Below, piece after piece: positions 54,476-63,659 of a stretch of DNA of 64,000 nucleotides. The stretch comes from Trebonia sp963785645. GTDB taxonomy: Bacteria; Actinomycetota; Actinomycetes; Streptosporangiales; Streptosporangiaceae. The stretch covers positions 310,001-374,000 of the forward strand of contig CAWAWG010000012.1 of the NCBI GenBank assembly GCA_963785645.1. The letters are read 5' to 3'. Under the pieces are notes generated by a model that had not been told where the DNA came from, ran no database searches, and was given only the letters and a program-made list of their open reading frames with translations. Position numbers and translations under genes: made by a program. How positions within the stretch are numbered: the first letter of the stretch is position 1; each line of letters begins with the position of its first letter.

Positions 54476-54813
54476 CCATTTCCACCCGCACCGGACTGAC
54501 GGCGTGCGCCGGGGGCGCGGTCAGCGCCGCGGCCCTGGTCCTCGTGCTCGCCGCGCCGTGGCACGGGGCCGCGCTGGCCGGCGGCCTGCTAGTGGCCAGC
54601 GTGTCCGCCGGCGCGGGCGTGATGTGCTGGATCGACAGCGGGGACAGCTTCACCCAGGCCGGTTTCACGCTGGTGCTGAGCCTGGCGGTCACCGCTCTCG
54701 CGAGCGCGGTTATGGTGTGGCTGGCCGCCTGGCATCCGCGCGCCCTGCTGGCGCTGGCGGTCGCGGGGATCTTGTCCTGCGCCGCGCGGCTGGTGCGTGA
54801 GGTTCGCGGGTGA
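54472..54813 (+). CDS. Small four-helix membrane protein
   Basis: A 113-residue protein overlapping the acyltransferase stop (ATGA) and itself overlapping the next start. Four hydrophobic segments are visible: AVSAAALVLVLAAPW, AALAGGLLVASVSAGAGVM, GFTLVLSLAVTALASAVMVW and ALLALAVAGILSC. No known family is recognised. Its fixed place between an acyltransferase and a GT-C-like protein suggests a subunit or chaperone of the polysaccharide machinery, which is inference from coupling only. Confidence 0.75.
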   Translation: MTISTRTGLTACAGGAVSAAALVLVLAAPWHGAALAGGLLVASVSAGAGVMCWIDSGDSFTQAGFTLVLSLAVTALASAVMVWLAAWHPRALLALAVAGILSCAARLVREVRG

Positions 54814-56622
54814 GACCGGGCCTCGCGCAGCGGTCTCCCGGTGGAACCAGTCGTTACCTTCCCGGCCGGCCGGGTGCAAAGACAACCGCGCTGGCCCTGC
54901 TCCAGCCGGGACTGCTGCTGGCCGGGCTCGGGACGTGGGCGTTCGGCCTGAGCCAGACCCACCGGGAGGCTATCGGCGCTTACGGACTGCTGGCGAGCGC
55001 AAGCCCTTGGTTCATCGTCGGCCTGTCCCTGCTGCTGGCGGGCGCGCTGGCCGAGCTAGGCCGGTCACGGCCGCGGGGGTGGGTGTTCATCCCGCTGCTG
55101 GCCGGCCTCATCGTGGCCATTCATACCGCCGTGCCGATCCTGTACGGCGGTACCCCCGAGTACGCGTGGGTCTACAAGCACGTCGGCGTGGCCAGCGAGT
55201 TCGGCCTGTACGGGCGCGTGACCGACGCCGGCAACATCTACCAGGAGTGGCCGGCGCTGTTCAGCCTGGCCGCGTCGGTCAGCTCGCTCGGCGGCACCGG
55301 CCCGCTCTCGTTCGCGGCCTGGGGACCCGTCGCGTTCGAGCTTGCCGACGCGCTCCTCCTGCTGGGGGTCTTCCGTCTGCTCAGCGGGGACCAGCGGCTC
55401 TCATACCTCGCGGTGCTGCTGTACGAGGGCCTTGTCGCGTGGGTTGGCCAGGACTACCTGTCCCCGCAGGCCTTCGGCTACCTGCTCTGGCTGGGCCTGG
55501 TCGGGATCATCATCCGCTGGCTGCAGGCGCCCTCCCCGGCCGACGGTCGCTGGAAGCTCGTGTCCGCCGTCCGCCGGGCGCTGCTGGCCGGCCTGCTGGC
55601 GCCGCCGGAGGCCAGCAGGACGATGCGGCTGATCGCGCTGATGCTCGTCACGGTGATCTACTTCGCGATCGTCGCCGCGCACCAGCTCACCCCGTACCTG
55701 GTGCTCTTCGCGGTCGCAGCCCTGGTGCTGCTCGGCACGCTATGGCGCGGGTGGCTCCTACTGCTGCTGCTCGCCGTGATCGCGGTCGGGTTCCTCCTGC
55801 CCCGCTACAGCGTGATTTCCCAGCAGTTCGGCGGGCTCTTCAGCGGCGGGGACGTGTTCGAGAACGCGTCCGGGGTGAGCGGCATCGTGCACAAGGGCGC
55901 CGAGGCGAGCACGGGAAGAGTCGTTCACCTGCTCGCGGCCTGCATGTGGCTCACCGCCGTGGCCGCCGTGATCTTCCGGTGGCGGTCGCCTGGCCGGGTA
56001 GCGGTCCCCGCCGCTCTCGCCTTCAGCCCCTTCTGCACGCTGCTGGTGCAGGACTACGGCGGTGAGGCGATCTACCGCGTGTTCCTCTTCTCGGCGCCGT
56101 GGTGCGCGCTGCTCATCGCGGGGCTGATCATGGAACTGCGCAACGTGGCGTGGCGTCGGGTCGCCGCCACGGTCGCGTGCGCGGCGGCGCTTGGCGCGGG
56201 CCTGCAGGGCCTGTACGGACCAGTGTCCGTGGACGCCTTCACCCCGGCGGAGCTGGCCGCGAGCCTCTGGCTTTACCACAATGCGCCGCCGGGTTCCCTG
56301 CTCGTCCTGCCCGCCGACAGCTTCCCCGCACTTGAGGTCGGCGACTACAGCGCCTACGACCTCCAGGTGGTGCCTGGCCGACCCCCAGTACGGCCAGTCC
56401 TGGCTGAATGAGGCGAGCCTGACCGAGGTCGAACGATGGCTCGCCTCGCTCGGGCATCCCGCCGCGTACGTGGTGTTCAGCCGCAGCATGGCCGCCTACG
56501 TCAATTACTTCGGCTATCCGGCCGGTTATGCGCGGCTGGCGAGCGCGGTCAGCAGCCGTCCGTCCTGGCGGGTCGTCTACCGTAACCCGGACGTCGTCAT
56601 CTACCGGGTGGCGCTCCCCTGA
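54810..56622 (+). CDS. GT-C-like multi-pass membrane protein, one frame change
   Basis: About 600 residues with 13 or so helices, for example GWVFIPLLAGLIVAIHTAVP and MLVTVIYFAIVAAHQLTPYL. An early loop contains GGTPEYAWVYKHVGVASEFG and DAGNIYQEWPALFSLAAS, the position of donor-site motifs in GT39/GT83-type transferases. Near 56,380 the frame changes and the extracellular C-terminal domain ends QSWLNEASLTEVERWLASLG and NYFGYPAGYARLASAVSS. I infer a polyprenyl-phosphate-sugar-dependent transferase or related enzyme, the counterpart of 41282-43184. Confidence 0.72.
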
Positions 56623-56635
56623 CCCGGCTCCGCTG

Positions 56636-57526
56636 TCACCCGCTGCCTCCCGCGTAGGAGTAAACGGCGACGTAGGACAGGTTGAGCTGCGCGGCGGAGT
56701 TCTCCGGCGCCGGCGCGCGCCGGTGAGCGCCGACTCGTTCTGGATAATCCAGGACATGGGCTCGGTCGGCACGTAGCTGCCGGTGATGTGGTAGATCTCA
56801 CGGCCGTCCAGGTAGAAGGTCAGGTTGCCCGGCCACCAGTCGATCTCCGTGGTGTGCCACTGCGTCCACTGGGCGTTCGGACAGGAATTCGCGACGATTT
56901 TCTGGAAGACGCTGTGCACGTGGACGCAGAATCCGAGCGGGAGATCCCACTCGTTCTCGGGATAGTCCACCTCGTAGTCGATCGGGTCGCCTGTCGGCCA
57001 GAGCAGGTGCGCGCCCCGGTAGCCGGGGGCGGAGTCCGGGGAGACCATGAACCGTTCCACGTACTTCCCGTACAGCAGCCCGATCGACGCCTTCGGCACA
57101 ACCGCCGCGGAATGGATCCACGAGGTCGTACGGAAAAGCCTGATGTGCATCTGTCCGCCGCTGATCCAGACGGTGCTCCCGGGATCGTAGTAACCGCCGA
57201 GCGCCCTATGCTGCTCCGTGGCGGTGTCCGGCCACATGTACGGATAAGCCCACCATTGCGCGCGCAGGTCGGCGGGCAGCCCGCTGCAGTACGCGGCGGG
57301 GGTGCGGTCATAGTTATCGCAGCCGGAGAAGGATCCGAGCTGAGCCGGCTCCCGAGAAATCGGTCTGCCACCTGAGCTGCCAGACTGGTCCGCTTGTCCC
57401 GGAGTCGCCGCTCGCGGTGGGGGTCCCGGTCGCGCCGCCCGTCGCTGGCGCTGGCGACGAACCGCAGGCTGTCGCGGCGAGCGCTGCCGCCAGGAGCGCG
57501 GCAGCAAGGTAAGCGACCCTTCTCAT
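56636..57526 (-). CDS. GH16-family lipoprotein, two frame changes
   Basis: ATG 57526 starts a lipoprotein signal, RRVAYLAAALLAAALAATAC, with Cys in the lipobox ATAC-GSS. The catalytic domain contains the GH16 motif E-x-D-x-x-E as YEVDYPENEWD, the preceding GAHLLWPTGDPIDYE, and WHTTEIDWWPGNLTFYLDGR with WIIQNESA. Frames change near 57,345 and 56,705; the end NLSYVAVYSYAGGSG is normal for the family. It probably hydrolyses or transglycosylates a beta-glucan or the exported polysaccharide at the cell surface. It is convergent with the GT-C-like gene. Confidence 0.83.
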
Positions 57527-57642
57527 CGCAGCCCCCCAACTGATCCACGCCTGGTCCAGGCACGCCCACATCGTAACGCACAGTGAACTATCTAATACGA
57601 CCCGCTGCCAGCCGGTTCAGGATTCGGCCCTCGACCGGAAGC

Positions 57643-58567
57643 TCACCGGGATAGCCCCAACCGTGACAGCGCGGTGGCCACGCCGCCGAAGGCGAACCCG
57701 GCGACGGCCGCGCCGAGACCGACGACGATCGCCGCGTCCCGCAGTGCCCCCGAGCCGTCGCCCCGCACCGTCTCGCGCAGCCCGCGGAAGATTGCCTTCG
57801 GCAGGACGTGAACGGCGTAGCCGCGCTCCTGCGAGGTGCTTGTGCCGGTGCCGTTCAGCGCGGCCAGGCCAACCTTGCCCACGCCCTCGTCGAAGCAGCG
57901 GTGCATGAAGTAACGGAAGCTTGCCCGCCGTCCCGGGACCCAGTGACCGACCGCGCTGGTCGGCTCGTACAGCCAGGTGCCGGCGACGCGCAGGCACAGG
58001 TCGGTGTCCTCTGGACGAGATGCCGTGCCTACCTTGCCGAAGTCCTCACGGAAGCCGCCGACAGCGTCGAACGCCGACCTCCGGACAGCCATGTTGTTAG
58101 CCCACACGTTGCGGACGCGGGCCGTTTCCGCCGGGATGCCCGGCGTAGGAGGCGCCGACCGTCCAGCCGAATTCGCCGGGGAACCAGCGCGGTTGTGCGG
58201 TGGCCCAGAGCGGGTCGACGCGACCGCCCACACCGACCACATCCGGGTCGTCGAAGTGGACCAGCAACTGCTCAAGCCAGTCCGGCGTGGCGCACGCGTC
58301 GTCGTCGAGGAAAACCGCCACCTCGCCGCGGGAGCGGGCCACGCCGGTGTTCCGCGCGCCAGACGCGCCCCGCGCGCCCGTGTTCGGGATGACCACGGCG
58401 CCCGGCAGCTCACGCCTGGCTCGGGCCAGCAGGTCCGGGTTGTGGTCGATGACCACGATCGTCTCAAGCGCGGGCCGGGTCTGCGGCGCTACCGAGGCGA
58501 CCGCGTCGCGCAGGTAGTCCCACCGTTCGCTGGAGAAGGCAGCGATCACCACGGAAGCCGATATCAT
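57643..58567 (-). CDS. Family 2 glycosyltransferase, one frame change
   Basis: The start ATG 58567 overlaps the stop of the upstream glycosyltransferase. The GT2 domain reads ASVVIAAFSSERWDYLRDAV, ETIVVIDHNPDLLARARRE, NTGARGASGARNTGVARSRG and VAVFLDDDACATPDWLEQL. After a frame change near 58,135 it continues RNVWANNMAVRRSAFDAVGG, FREDFGKVGTASRPEDTDLC and a probable C-terminal membrane helix VVGLGAAVAGFAFGGVATAL. It is a close paralogue of the gene at 37314-38421. Confidence 0.83.
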
Positions 58568-59340
58568 GCCGCGAGCCTTTCCTTGATGATGGTGCGCAGG
58601 ACGCGGTTGCCGTCGCGGAAGGTGTTCAGGTTCGAGGTGCCGTGAACCCGGGCGTGCTCGAAGCTCGGCACCTCGGCGACGGTCAGGCCGGCCGCGGCGG
58701 AGCGCAGGTTGAGCAGCGTCTCGATCTCGAAGCCGTCACCCCAGACGGGCTGCTGCTCCGGGGTGTCCGCCATGAGCCCGAAGACGGGGACATGCTTGGC
58801 CCAGAAGGCGTTGTAGCCGTAGCACAGGTCCGAGTACCTGGTGCCGAACATCGCGTTCACGATCATCCCGAGCACCCGGTTCCCGAGCCTGCGCAGCGGG
58901 GTGATGTCGCTGCTGCCCCCGCCCGCGGCGAACCGCGATCCCTTCGCAAAATCCGCACCCGACATCAGGGCCTCGACAAAGCTCGGTATCTCGGCCGGGT
59001 CGGTGGAGCCGTCGGCGTCGATCATCACGATGATGTCCCCGGTCGCGGCGGCAAACCCGCAGGCAAGCGCGTTCCCCTTGCCTTTCCTGGTCTGCATCAC
59101 CACGCGGACATCCGGCCGCAGCGTCCGCGCGACCTCAGGCGTGCCGTCGACCGAATGGCCGTCAACCACGATGACCTCGTGCAGCCCGGCGGGCAAGGCG
59201 GCGAAAACGTGCTCCAGATTGCGGGCTTCGTTCAGTGTCGGAATGACAACGGAGACTCGGGGCCACGCGGTCTGCTGGCGCGCCGGCTCTGTCTTCTGCC
59301 TGCCATATGCCGCGGCGTTGGCGGCTTCAGTGATTGTCAT
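58564..59340 (-). CDS. Polyprenol-phosphate-sugar-synthase-like family 2 glycosyltransferase
   Basis: An intact 258-residue protein from ATG 59340. It has RVSVVIPTLNEARNLEHVFA, HEVIVVDGHSVDGTPEVAR, QTRKGKGNALACGFAAATGD and IIVMIDADGSTDPAEIPSFV with the DxD motif. The C-terminus TVAEVPSFEHARVHGTSNLN is typical for dolichol-phosphate-mannose-synthase-like proteins. It would load a sugar onto polyprenyl phosphate for the GT-C-like enzyme. It is the first gene of a two-gene minus-strand unit. Confidence 0.88.
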   Translation of the reverse strand: MTITEAANAAAYGRQKTEPARQQTAWPRVSVVIPTLNEARNLEHVFAALPAGLHEVIVVDGHSVDGTPEVARTLRPDVRVVMQTRKGKGNALACGFAAATGDIIVMIDADGSTDPAEIPSFVEALMSGADFAKGSRFAAGGGSSDITPLRRLGNRVLGMIVNAMFGTRYSDLCYGYNAFWAKHVPVFGLMADTPEQQPVWGDGFEIETLLNLRSAAAGLTVAEVPSFEHARVHGTSNLNTFRDGNRVLRTIIKERLAA

Positions 59341-59538
59341 GACCCCAGACTCACCGGCCTGGGTGGCCTGCCGGTTTCCCCGTCCGGTGCAGAACAGTTG
59401 CACGCGGTAGACCCAGGCACTCGCTTGAGCTACGCCGGCAGCCGCCGCACTGCAGGTAGCAGACGGTCAGCCCATCACCCGCGAGCCACCGGAGCCATGC
59501 GGGCAAACAGACCTGGCGCGACCACAAACCACCGGGCG

Positions 59539-60831
59539 TTACCAGGCGATGGCTTGAAAGCCCTTGACCCCCGGCAACGGTGTGAACTTATCGCCGTTCA
59601 TCACGCCGATGCGGCCTCCGGCAGCCGTCTCGCTGATCCCGATCGCGATCTTGCCCGTTGAGTTGACCCAGTACATGGAGATGCCGGCGGGTGCTTCGGC
59701 CTTGAAACGGACCAGGCCGACGACGTGATTCATCTTGCCGGTCGCGGTCGAGTACTCAGCGAATCCCATCGTCGTGATATCACCGGCGCTCGTTGAGACG
59801 GTCGTTGAGTAGCCGCAGACGATCGCGGATCCGTCCATTGAGATCATCGCGTCCGTATTGCACGAGGCGAAGTAATAGGGCGGCTCGATGTCCCCCAGGC
59901 CGCGGTCTCTCACGGTGACTGTGAGGCGGCTGTCCGCCATCAGGTCAGTTCCGCGGGCGGCGGTGTCGAGCAGGCCCACTCCGGTGTAGGACGTGTTTTC
60001 CACCGAGAACGCGAGCGTGCGGGAGTCCGCCGTCCACGAGATGCTCTGGGCACCGTCCACCCCCGACCCGGTGAACCCGAAGGGTGCGTCCGCATTGGTC
60101 ACACCGCTCGCGGTCCAGGAACGGGACGCACCGGTGGCCAGCGTGTAGGTCATGATCTCCATGAGCCCCGCCCGGGGCCAGCTGCCGGAGTCCGCGTCGA
60201 CGGCGAGCTTGCTGCCGTCGGGGGACAGCGCGAGGCCCGACACCACGGTGCCGCCCGGGATCGCCGGGACCGCGAGCCGGGTGAGGGATTCCTCGGTTCC
60301 TGATGCGGTTAGCCGTAGCAGGTAGAACGCCGGCTGTCCGACCCAGGTCACCGAGTTCCCCACGATCGACCGCTGCTCGTCAAGGACAAACGTCCGGCCG
60401 TCGGCGGCCCCGGAAACGCCGACGACCGGCGTGCTCGTCGTGATCCTGGCGAGCGTGGCCCCGGTCCAGGTGGCCCGCACGACCGTTAGCGACGAGTTCT
60501 CGACCACCGCGTAATACGGCGGGACACCGCTGTACGGGCTGACCGAGGCTTTATGGGTAGGCGCGGCATGGGTAGGCGCAGCGGAAGTGCTGGGCCGGGG
60601 TGTTCCGGGCTTAGCCAGCAGGGAACGGGCGATCACAATGCCCCCGGCGACGAGGATGATCGCCGCGGCGGCGGCCAGCGGCGCGACCCAGGCGGGCCAG
60701 GATCGGCGCCCGGGGCTAGGTCGTCTGCTGCCAGGCGACTTGTCCAGCCGAAGCGGCGGCACCGTGTCCTCCTTGATCACGGCGGCGGCGCTACGGGTCG
60801 CGGCGCGGACCTGGTCTGGTGAAACGTTCAT
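59539..60831 (-). CDS. Membrane-anchored beta-propeller-like protein, probable anti-sigma partner of SigE-type factor
   Basis: 430 residues from ATG 60831, overlapping the sigma gene stop (ATGA). A short cytoplasmic part of about 45 residues is followed by one membrane helix (WVAPLAAAAAIILVAGGIVI) and a Thr/Pro/Ala-rich linker with a 15-bp duplication encoding APTHA-APTHK. The extracellular part has repeated beta-blade-like segments such as GLALSPDGSKLAVDADSGSW and SISWTADSRTLAFSVENTSY. The coupling to the sigma gene suggests an anti-sigma factor, but the cytoplasmic part shows no classical anti-sigma domain. Confidence 0.75.
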   Translation of the reverse strand: MNVSPDQVRAATRSAAAVIKEDTVPPLRLDKSPGSRRPSPGRRSWPAWVAPLAAAAAIILVAGGIVIARSLLAKPGTPRPSTSAAPTHAAPTHKASVSPYSGVPPYYAVVENSSLTVVRATWTGATLARITTSTPVVGVSGAADGRTFVLDEQRSIVGNSVTWVGQPAFYLLRLTASGTEESLTRLAVPAIPGGTVVSGLALSPDGSKLAVDADSGSWPRAGLMEIMTYTLATGASRSWTASGVTNADAPFGFTGSGVDGAQSISWTADSRTLAFSVENTSYTGVGLLDTAARGTDLMADSRLTVTVRDRGLGDIEPPYYFASCNTDAMISMDGSAIVCGYSTTVSTSAGDITTMGFAEYSTATGKMNHVVGLVRFKAEAPAGISMYWVNSTGKIAIGISETAAGGRIGVMNGDKFTPLPGVKGFQAIAW

Positions 60832-61358
60832 GAGTGTTCCCGCATGCGTTGTCCGAGCGCTGAGAGCGCCCGGGAAGTGGTGGACTTGACGGTGCCCCGC
60901 CGGACACCCATCAACCGGGCGGTCTCCTCCTCGCTCAGGTCGAGGTAGTAGCGGAGCACCAGCGCTTCGCGCTGCCGGGGCGGCAGCGCCTGGATGCCGC
61001 GGAGCAACTGCCGGTATTCCTCGCTGACGAGCGCGGTCGCCTCGGCCGATTCCCAGGGCAATTCGCTGGCGATACGGGCGATGCGGTCGTCCCGGCGGGC
61101 GCTGGAGCGCAGGACCGACCGGCAACCGTTCAGTACGCTTGCCCGCAGGTAGCCAGGGGCGCTGGCGGTGTCGCGCAGCTTACTCCACCGCTGGTAGAGC
61201 CCGATGAACGCTTCCTGGACGACATCCTCAGCCGCCGGACGGTCGCCGAGCATGACGTAGGCAAGGCGGATAAGGCCCGCCGCATGCGCCTCGTACAGCG
61301 CGGTCACTTCCCGACCAGGCGCCTGCGCGGTAACGATTTCCACAAGTAAGAGATGCAC
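60828..61358 (-). CDS. SigE-family ECF sigma factor
   Basis: 176 residues. Region 2 is LYEAHAAGLIRLAYVMLGDR followed by AAEDVVQEAFIGLYQRWSKL; region 4 is ALPPRQREALVLRYYLDLSE and ARLMGVRRGTVKSTTSRALS. This is the SigE-family (TIGR02983-like) pattern. The start could also be the GTG at 61343. The downstream overlapping gene encodes a membrane protein likely to control it. Confidence 0.9.
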   Translation of the reverse strand: MHLLLVEIVTAQAPGREVTALYEAHAAGLIRLAYVMLGDRPAAEDVVQEAFIGLYQRWSKLRDTASAPGYLRASVLNGCRSVLRSSARRDDRIARIASELPWESAEATALVSEEYRQLLRGIQALPPRQREALVLRYYLDLSEEETARLMGVRRGTVKSTTSRALSALGQRMREHS

Positions 61359-61517
61359 GCGACCGCCGGAGGTTGCCTGTCATTCGGGAGATTTTGTCCC
61401 GCCTGCCTAGCACAATCCGTGGACAAGGAGCGCGACTCACCATCGGGCGCCCAGCCCGCCGTCCGTTCACCGCCTCTCCCAGGACCTCCTGGCAGCGGAG
61501 GATCGACCCCGATCACG

Positions 61518-61582
61518 TAGGGCCATTTCGCGCTGGACAAATCTATCCAAATTGGGTCAGGAAAATGTTCGAAATGGCCCTA
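61518..61582. terminator. 13-bp inverted repeat with 39-base loop
   Basis: Arms tagggccatttcg (61518-61530) and cgaaatggcccta (61570-61582) are exactly complementary; with one mismatch the match extends further. It is 80 bp past the end of the minus-strand GNAT gene and upstream of the sigma gene. It may terminate the GNAT transcript or act as a regulatory element for the sigma operon. The 39-base loop is unusually large for a terminator and unusually A/T-rich. The rest of 61359-61662 contains nothing else I can support. Confidence 0.5.
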
Positions 61583-61662
61583 TGTCTTCGGCAAGGTCGG
61601 CATTTCCTGGGCGAAGGCCGGCTACTGGCACCTGGCACGTTCGAGCGCCCGCTGAGGCGCGA

Positions 61663-62235
61663 TCACGAACTCGCTCCCGCAGCCGTGCCGGGGACCTTCG
61701 CGGTGCCGTCGCCCGTTCGCGCCAGGTTCCGGAGCACTTTCGACCAGCGGCGGGCGTCACCCGGCGCTCGCGGCTCGGGCACAAAGCCGAGCCGCAGGTA
61801 GGTGCGCACCGCCGGCAGCCGGAAGTCGTCGGTCTCAAGCACCGCCTGGTCCAGGCCCGCGGCGGCGAAGTGGTCGAGCACCCGCCCGGTGACCACCTCG
61901 CCGAGGCGTTGCCCCCGGTCGCTGACCCGGACGCCCACGTAGTGCACATAGCCCGCCCCCGGATAGCGGTCGGGCAGGAACCGGGCCGAGGCGGTGCCAA
62001 CCACTCCCGCCGACGAGACGATCACGTAGGTGGCCTCGACTCCGTTGCCCGGCGAGAACTCCGCCGCCACCCGTTCCGCATCCCACTGACCTTCGAACCC
62101 TTCGGACAGCAGCTCGGCCAGCTGCCCATAATCGGCGGATACCGCCGTGCGCAACGCATAGCGCGCCTCATACAGCGGGGCCGGAGGCAAGTCGCTCAGC
62201 TCGGGCAATCGCATGAAAAGCTGTGTCTCGCTCAC
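61663..62235 (-). CDS. GNAT-family N-acetyltransferase
   Basis: 190 residues. The acetyl-CoA-binding motif A is seen in VRVSDRGQRLGEVVTGRVLD (R-x2-G-x-R/L-type loop in DRGQRLG), followed by AAGLDQAVLETDDFRLPAVR and TYLRLGFVPEPRA, the typical beta5-beta6 end. The first 60 residues are helical and variable. It has no operon partner. The acceptor substrate is not predictable. Confidence 0.87.
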   Translation of the reverse strand: MSETQLFMRLPELSDLPPAPLYEARYALRTAVSADYGQLAELLSEGFEGQWDAERVAAEFSPGNGVEATYVIVSSAGVVGTASARFLPDRYPGAGYVHYVGVRVSDRGQRLGEVVTGRVLDHFAAAGLDQAVLETDDFRLPAVRTYLRLGFVPEPRAPGDARRWSKVLRNLARTGDGTAKVPGTAAGASS

Positions 62236-62790
62236 TTATCCGCTCCCATGGTCAGCCCGCCGACGCGATGACGCTGGAACAGCACCTACACCAGCACCGG
62301 CATGGGGTCCCCCGCACAATCTCCGTGTCCGCCACCCATCAAGGATGCGAGCACCCCGATCCAACATAACGTCCACTCTCACATCCTCGAACAGAAGATG
62401 CCAACAATGCCATCCCCCACGAACCAGACAGATTTCCGGCACCCGGTTTACGGCCACGATCAGTGGTCACCGGCCCGAATCTCTTGCACCCAAACGCAGC
62501 GCGATTAGCTCGTCCGCAGGGACCTTAATGCCGCAGGTGCCCCCAGTCTGTCTAAGGTGGCCTTCATGCCCGTCGGCAGGATCCCCGCCCCCGTGAGGCG
62601 CTCCGCGCCTCACACCGTGGGTTCCGAGGACCCGCCCGAAGACCCGAAGACCTACCGTTCCACAGACACCACCCACCCCGTGAGGCGCCCCGCGCCTCAC
62701 ACCGGGGGGTACGGGGGGTCGTCCCCCCGGGGGATAAACGAGACGACCCCGGTGCGCGCTTTCTGCGCACAGGGGTCGCCAGAAGTCTCG
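62236..62790. other. Non-coding region with repeat elements upstream of tRNA-Thr
   Basis: About 550 bp without a supportable gene. Its second half (62,593-62,730) carries the double-hairpin elements annotated separately. The first half is unremarkable, with moderate GC and no strong structure. Open frames in this area are read through the hairpins and lack protein-like composition. Confidence 0.5.
62593..62730. repeat. Double-hairpin elements near tRNA-Thr
   Basis: Hairpin A occurs twice, 87 bp apart: gtgaggcgc-tcc-gcgcctcac (62593-62613) and gtgaggcgc-ccc-gcgcctcac (62680-62700). The second is followed by accggggggta and hairpin B, cgggggg-tcgt-ccccccg (62712-62729). The order (hairpin A with a 3-base loop, accgggggg linker, hairpin B with a tcgt loop) matches both copies at 4248-4403, although the stem sequences of hairpin A differ completely. 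Confidence 0.7.
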
Positions 62791-62864
62791 AGCCGCCTAT
62801 CGGAATCGAACCGATGACCTACGCATTACGAGTGCGTCGCTCTAGCCGACTGAGCTAAGGCGGC
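62791..62864 (-). tRNA. tRNA-Thr(CGT)
   Basis: The reverse complement folds as a 74-nt tRNA. The acceptor stem is gccgcct/aggcggc with a T discriminator, the D-arm contains agctcagtcggctagagc, the anticodon stem is acgca/tgcgt with loop ctcgtaa (anticodon CGT, reading ACG), and the T-arm is atcgg-ttcgatt-ccgat. CCA is not encoded. No partner tRNAs are adjacent. Confidence 0.95.
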
Positions 62865-62955
62865 GGGCTGTCCTCGCGGACGGCGCTAGGTAAGTCTACA
62901 GGTTCTTCGGGGTGCCATGGCTCACGCGTGATCAACACAGGGGACAATTGGCCGG

Positions 62956-63372
62956 GTGAGGCTGACCGAAGAAGAGGCACAACGACGACTAGCCGACGCC
63001 CGGGTGGCGCGGCTCGCTACGACCGGGGGTGACGGGCAGCCGCACCTGGTCGCCGTCACCTTCGCGGTCGACGGAGATCTGATCTACACGGCGGTGGACC
63101 ATAAGCCCAAGAAGTCGACCAACCTGCGCCGGCTGCGGAACATCAGGGAGAACCCGCGGGTCGCGCTGCTCGCCGACCACTACGCGGAAGACTGGAACGA
63201 GCTCTGGTGGGTCCGGGTCGACGGCTGGGCGAGCGTGGTCGAAGATGAACGCGGGCTGCAGGATCCGCTCGACGTGCTCGCCGAGCGGTACGAGCAGTAC
63301 CAGGTGCGCCGTCCGGCCGGCCCGGTGATAGTCATCCAGGTCGATCGGTGGAAGGGCTGGTCAAGCAGCTAA
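62956..63372 (+). CDS. PPOX-class F420-dependent-type oxidoreductase
   Basis: 138 residues starting at GTG 62956. It has the split-barrel flavin/F420-binding fold: ARLATTGGDGQPHLVAVTFA, DLIYTAVDHKPKKSTNLRRL, and RVALLADHYAEDWNELWWVR. This matches the Rv0121-like PPOX family (TIGR03668), which prefers F420 or FMN/heme-type cofactors. The substrate is unknown. It stands alone between the tRNA gene and a convergent sigma/anti-sigma pair. Confidence 0.88.
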   Translation: MRLTEEEAQRRLADARVARLATTGGDGQPHLVAVTFAVDGDLIYTAVDHKPKKSTNLRRLRNIRENPRVALLADHYAEDWNELWWVRVDGWASVVEDERGLQDPLDVLAERYEQYQVRRPAGPVIVIQVDRWKGWSSS

Positions 63373-63379
63373 GTGCCAG

Positions 63380-63611
63380 CTAACCTTCGGCGCGCCAGCG
63401 GCGGTAGAGGTCCGTCAGTTCAGTTCGCATCGCTGGCGTCAGGTCTTCCGGGCTCGACGCGGCCGGCCAGGCGGATCGTCTCGCGGATCTGTTCCAGGTA
63501 CTCGACGCAGTGCGGGCAGCGGGCAAGGTGCTCTTCGAACCGGCGGCGGTCGGCCGGGGACAGCGCGCCCTCTAGGTAATCGGTCACCAGTTCGACGGCC
63601 TCTTGGCACAC
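63380..63611 (-). CDS. zf-HC2-type anti-sigma factor, one frame change
   Basis: A small protein starting at GTG 63611 with MCQEAVELVTDYLEGALSPA and the H-x3-C-x2-C zinc motif HLARCPHC, typical of ZAS anti-sigma factors (cytoplasmic, no membrane helix). In its own frame it stops at 63420. A one-base change near 63,452 would give VEPEDLTPAMRTELTDLYRR and a stop at 63380, a more protein-like ending. It follows the sigma gene and would bind it, releasing under oxidative or redox change of the zinc site. Confidence 0.82.
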
Positions 63612-63659
63612 GATGCGGGTGGGAGCGGGACCGGGAGCGCAGCAAGCCGGACAAGAAGT

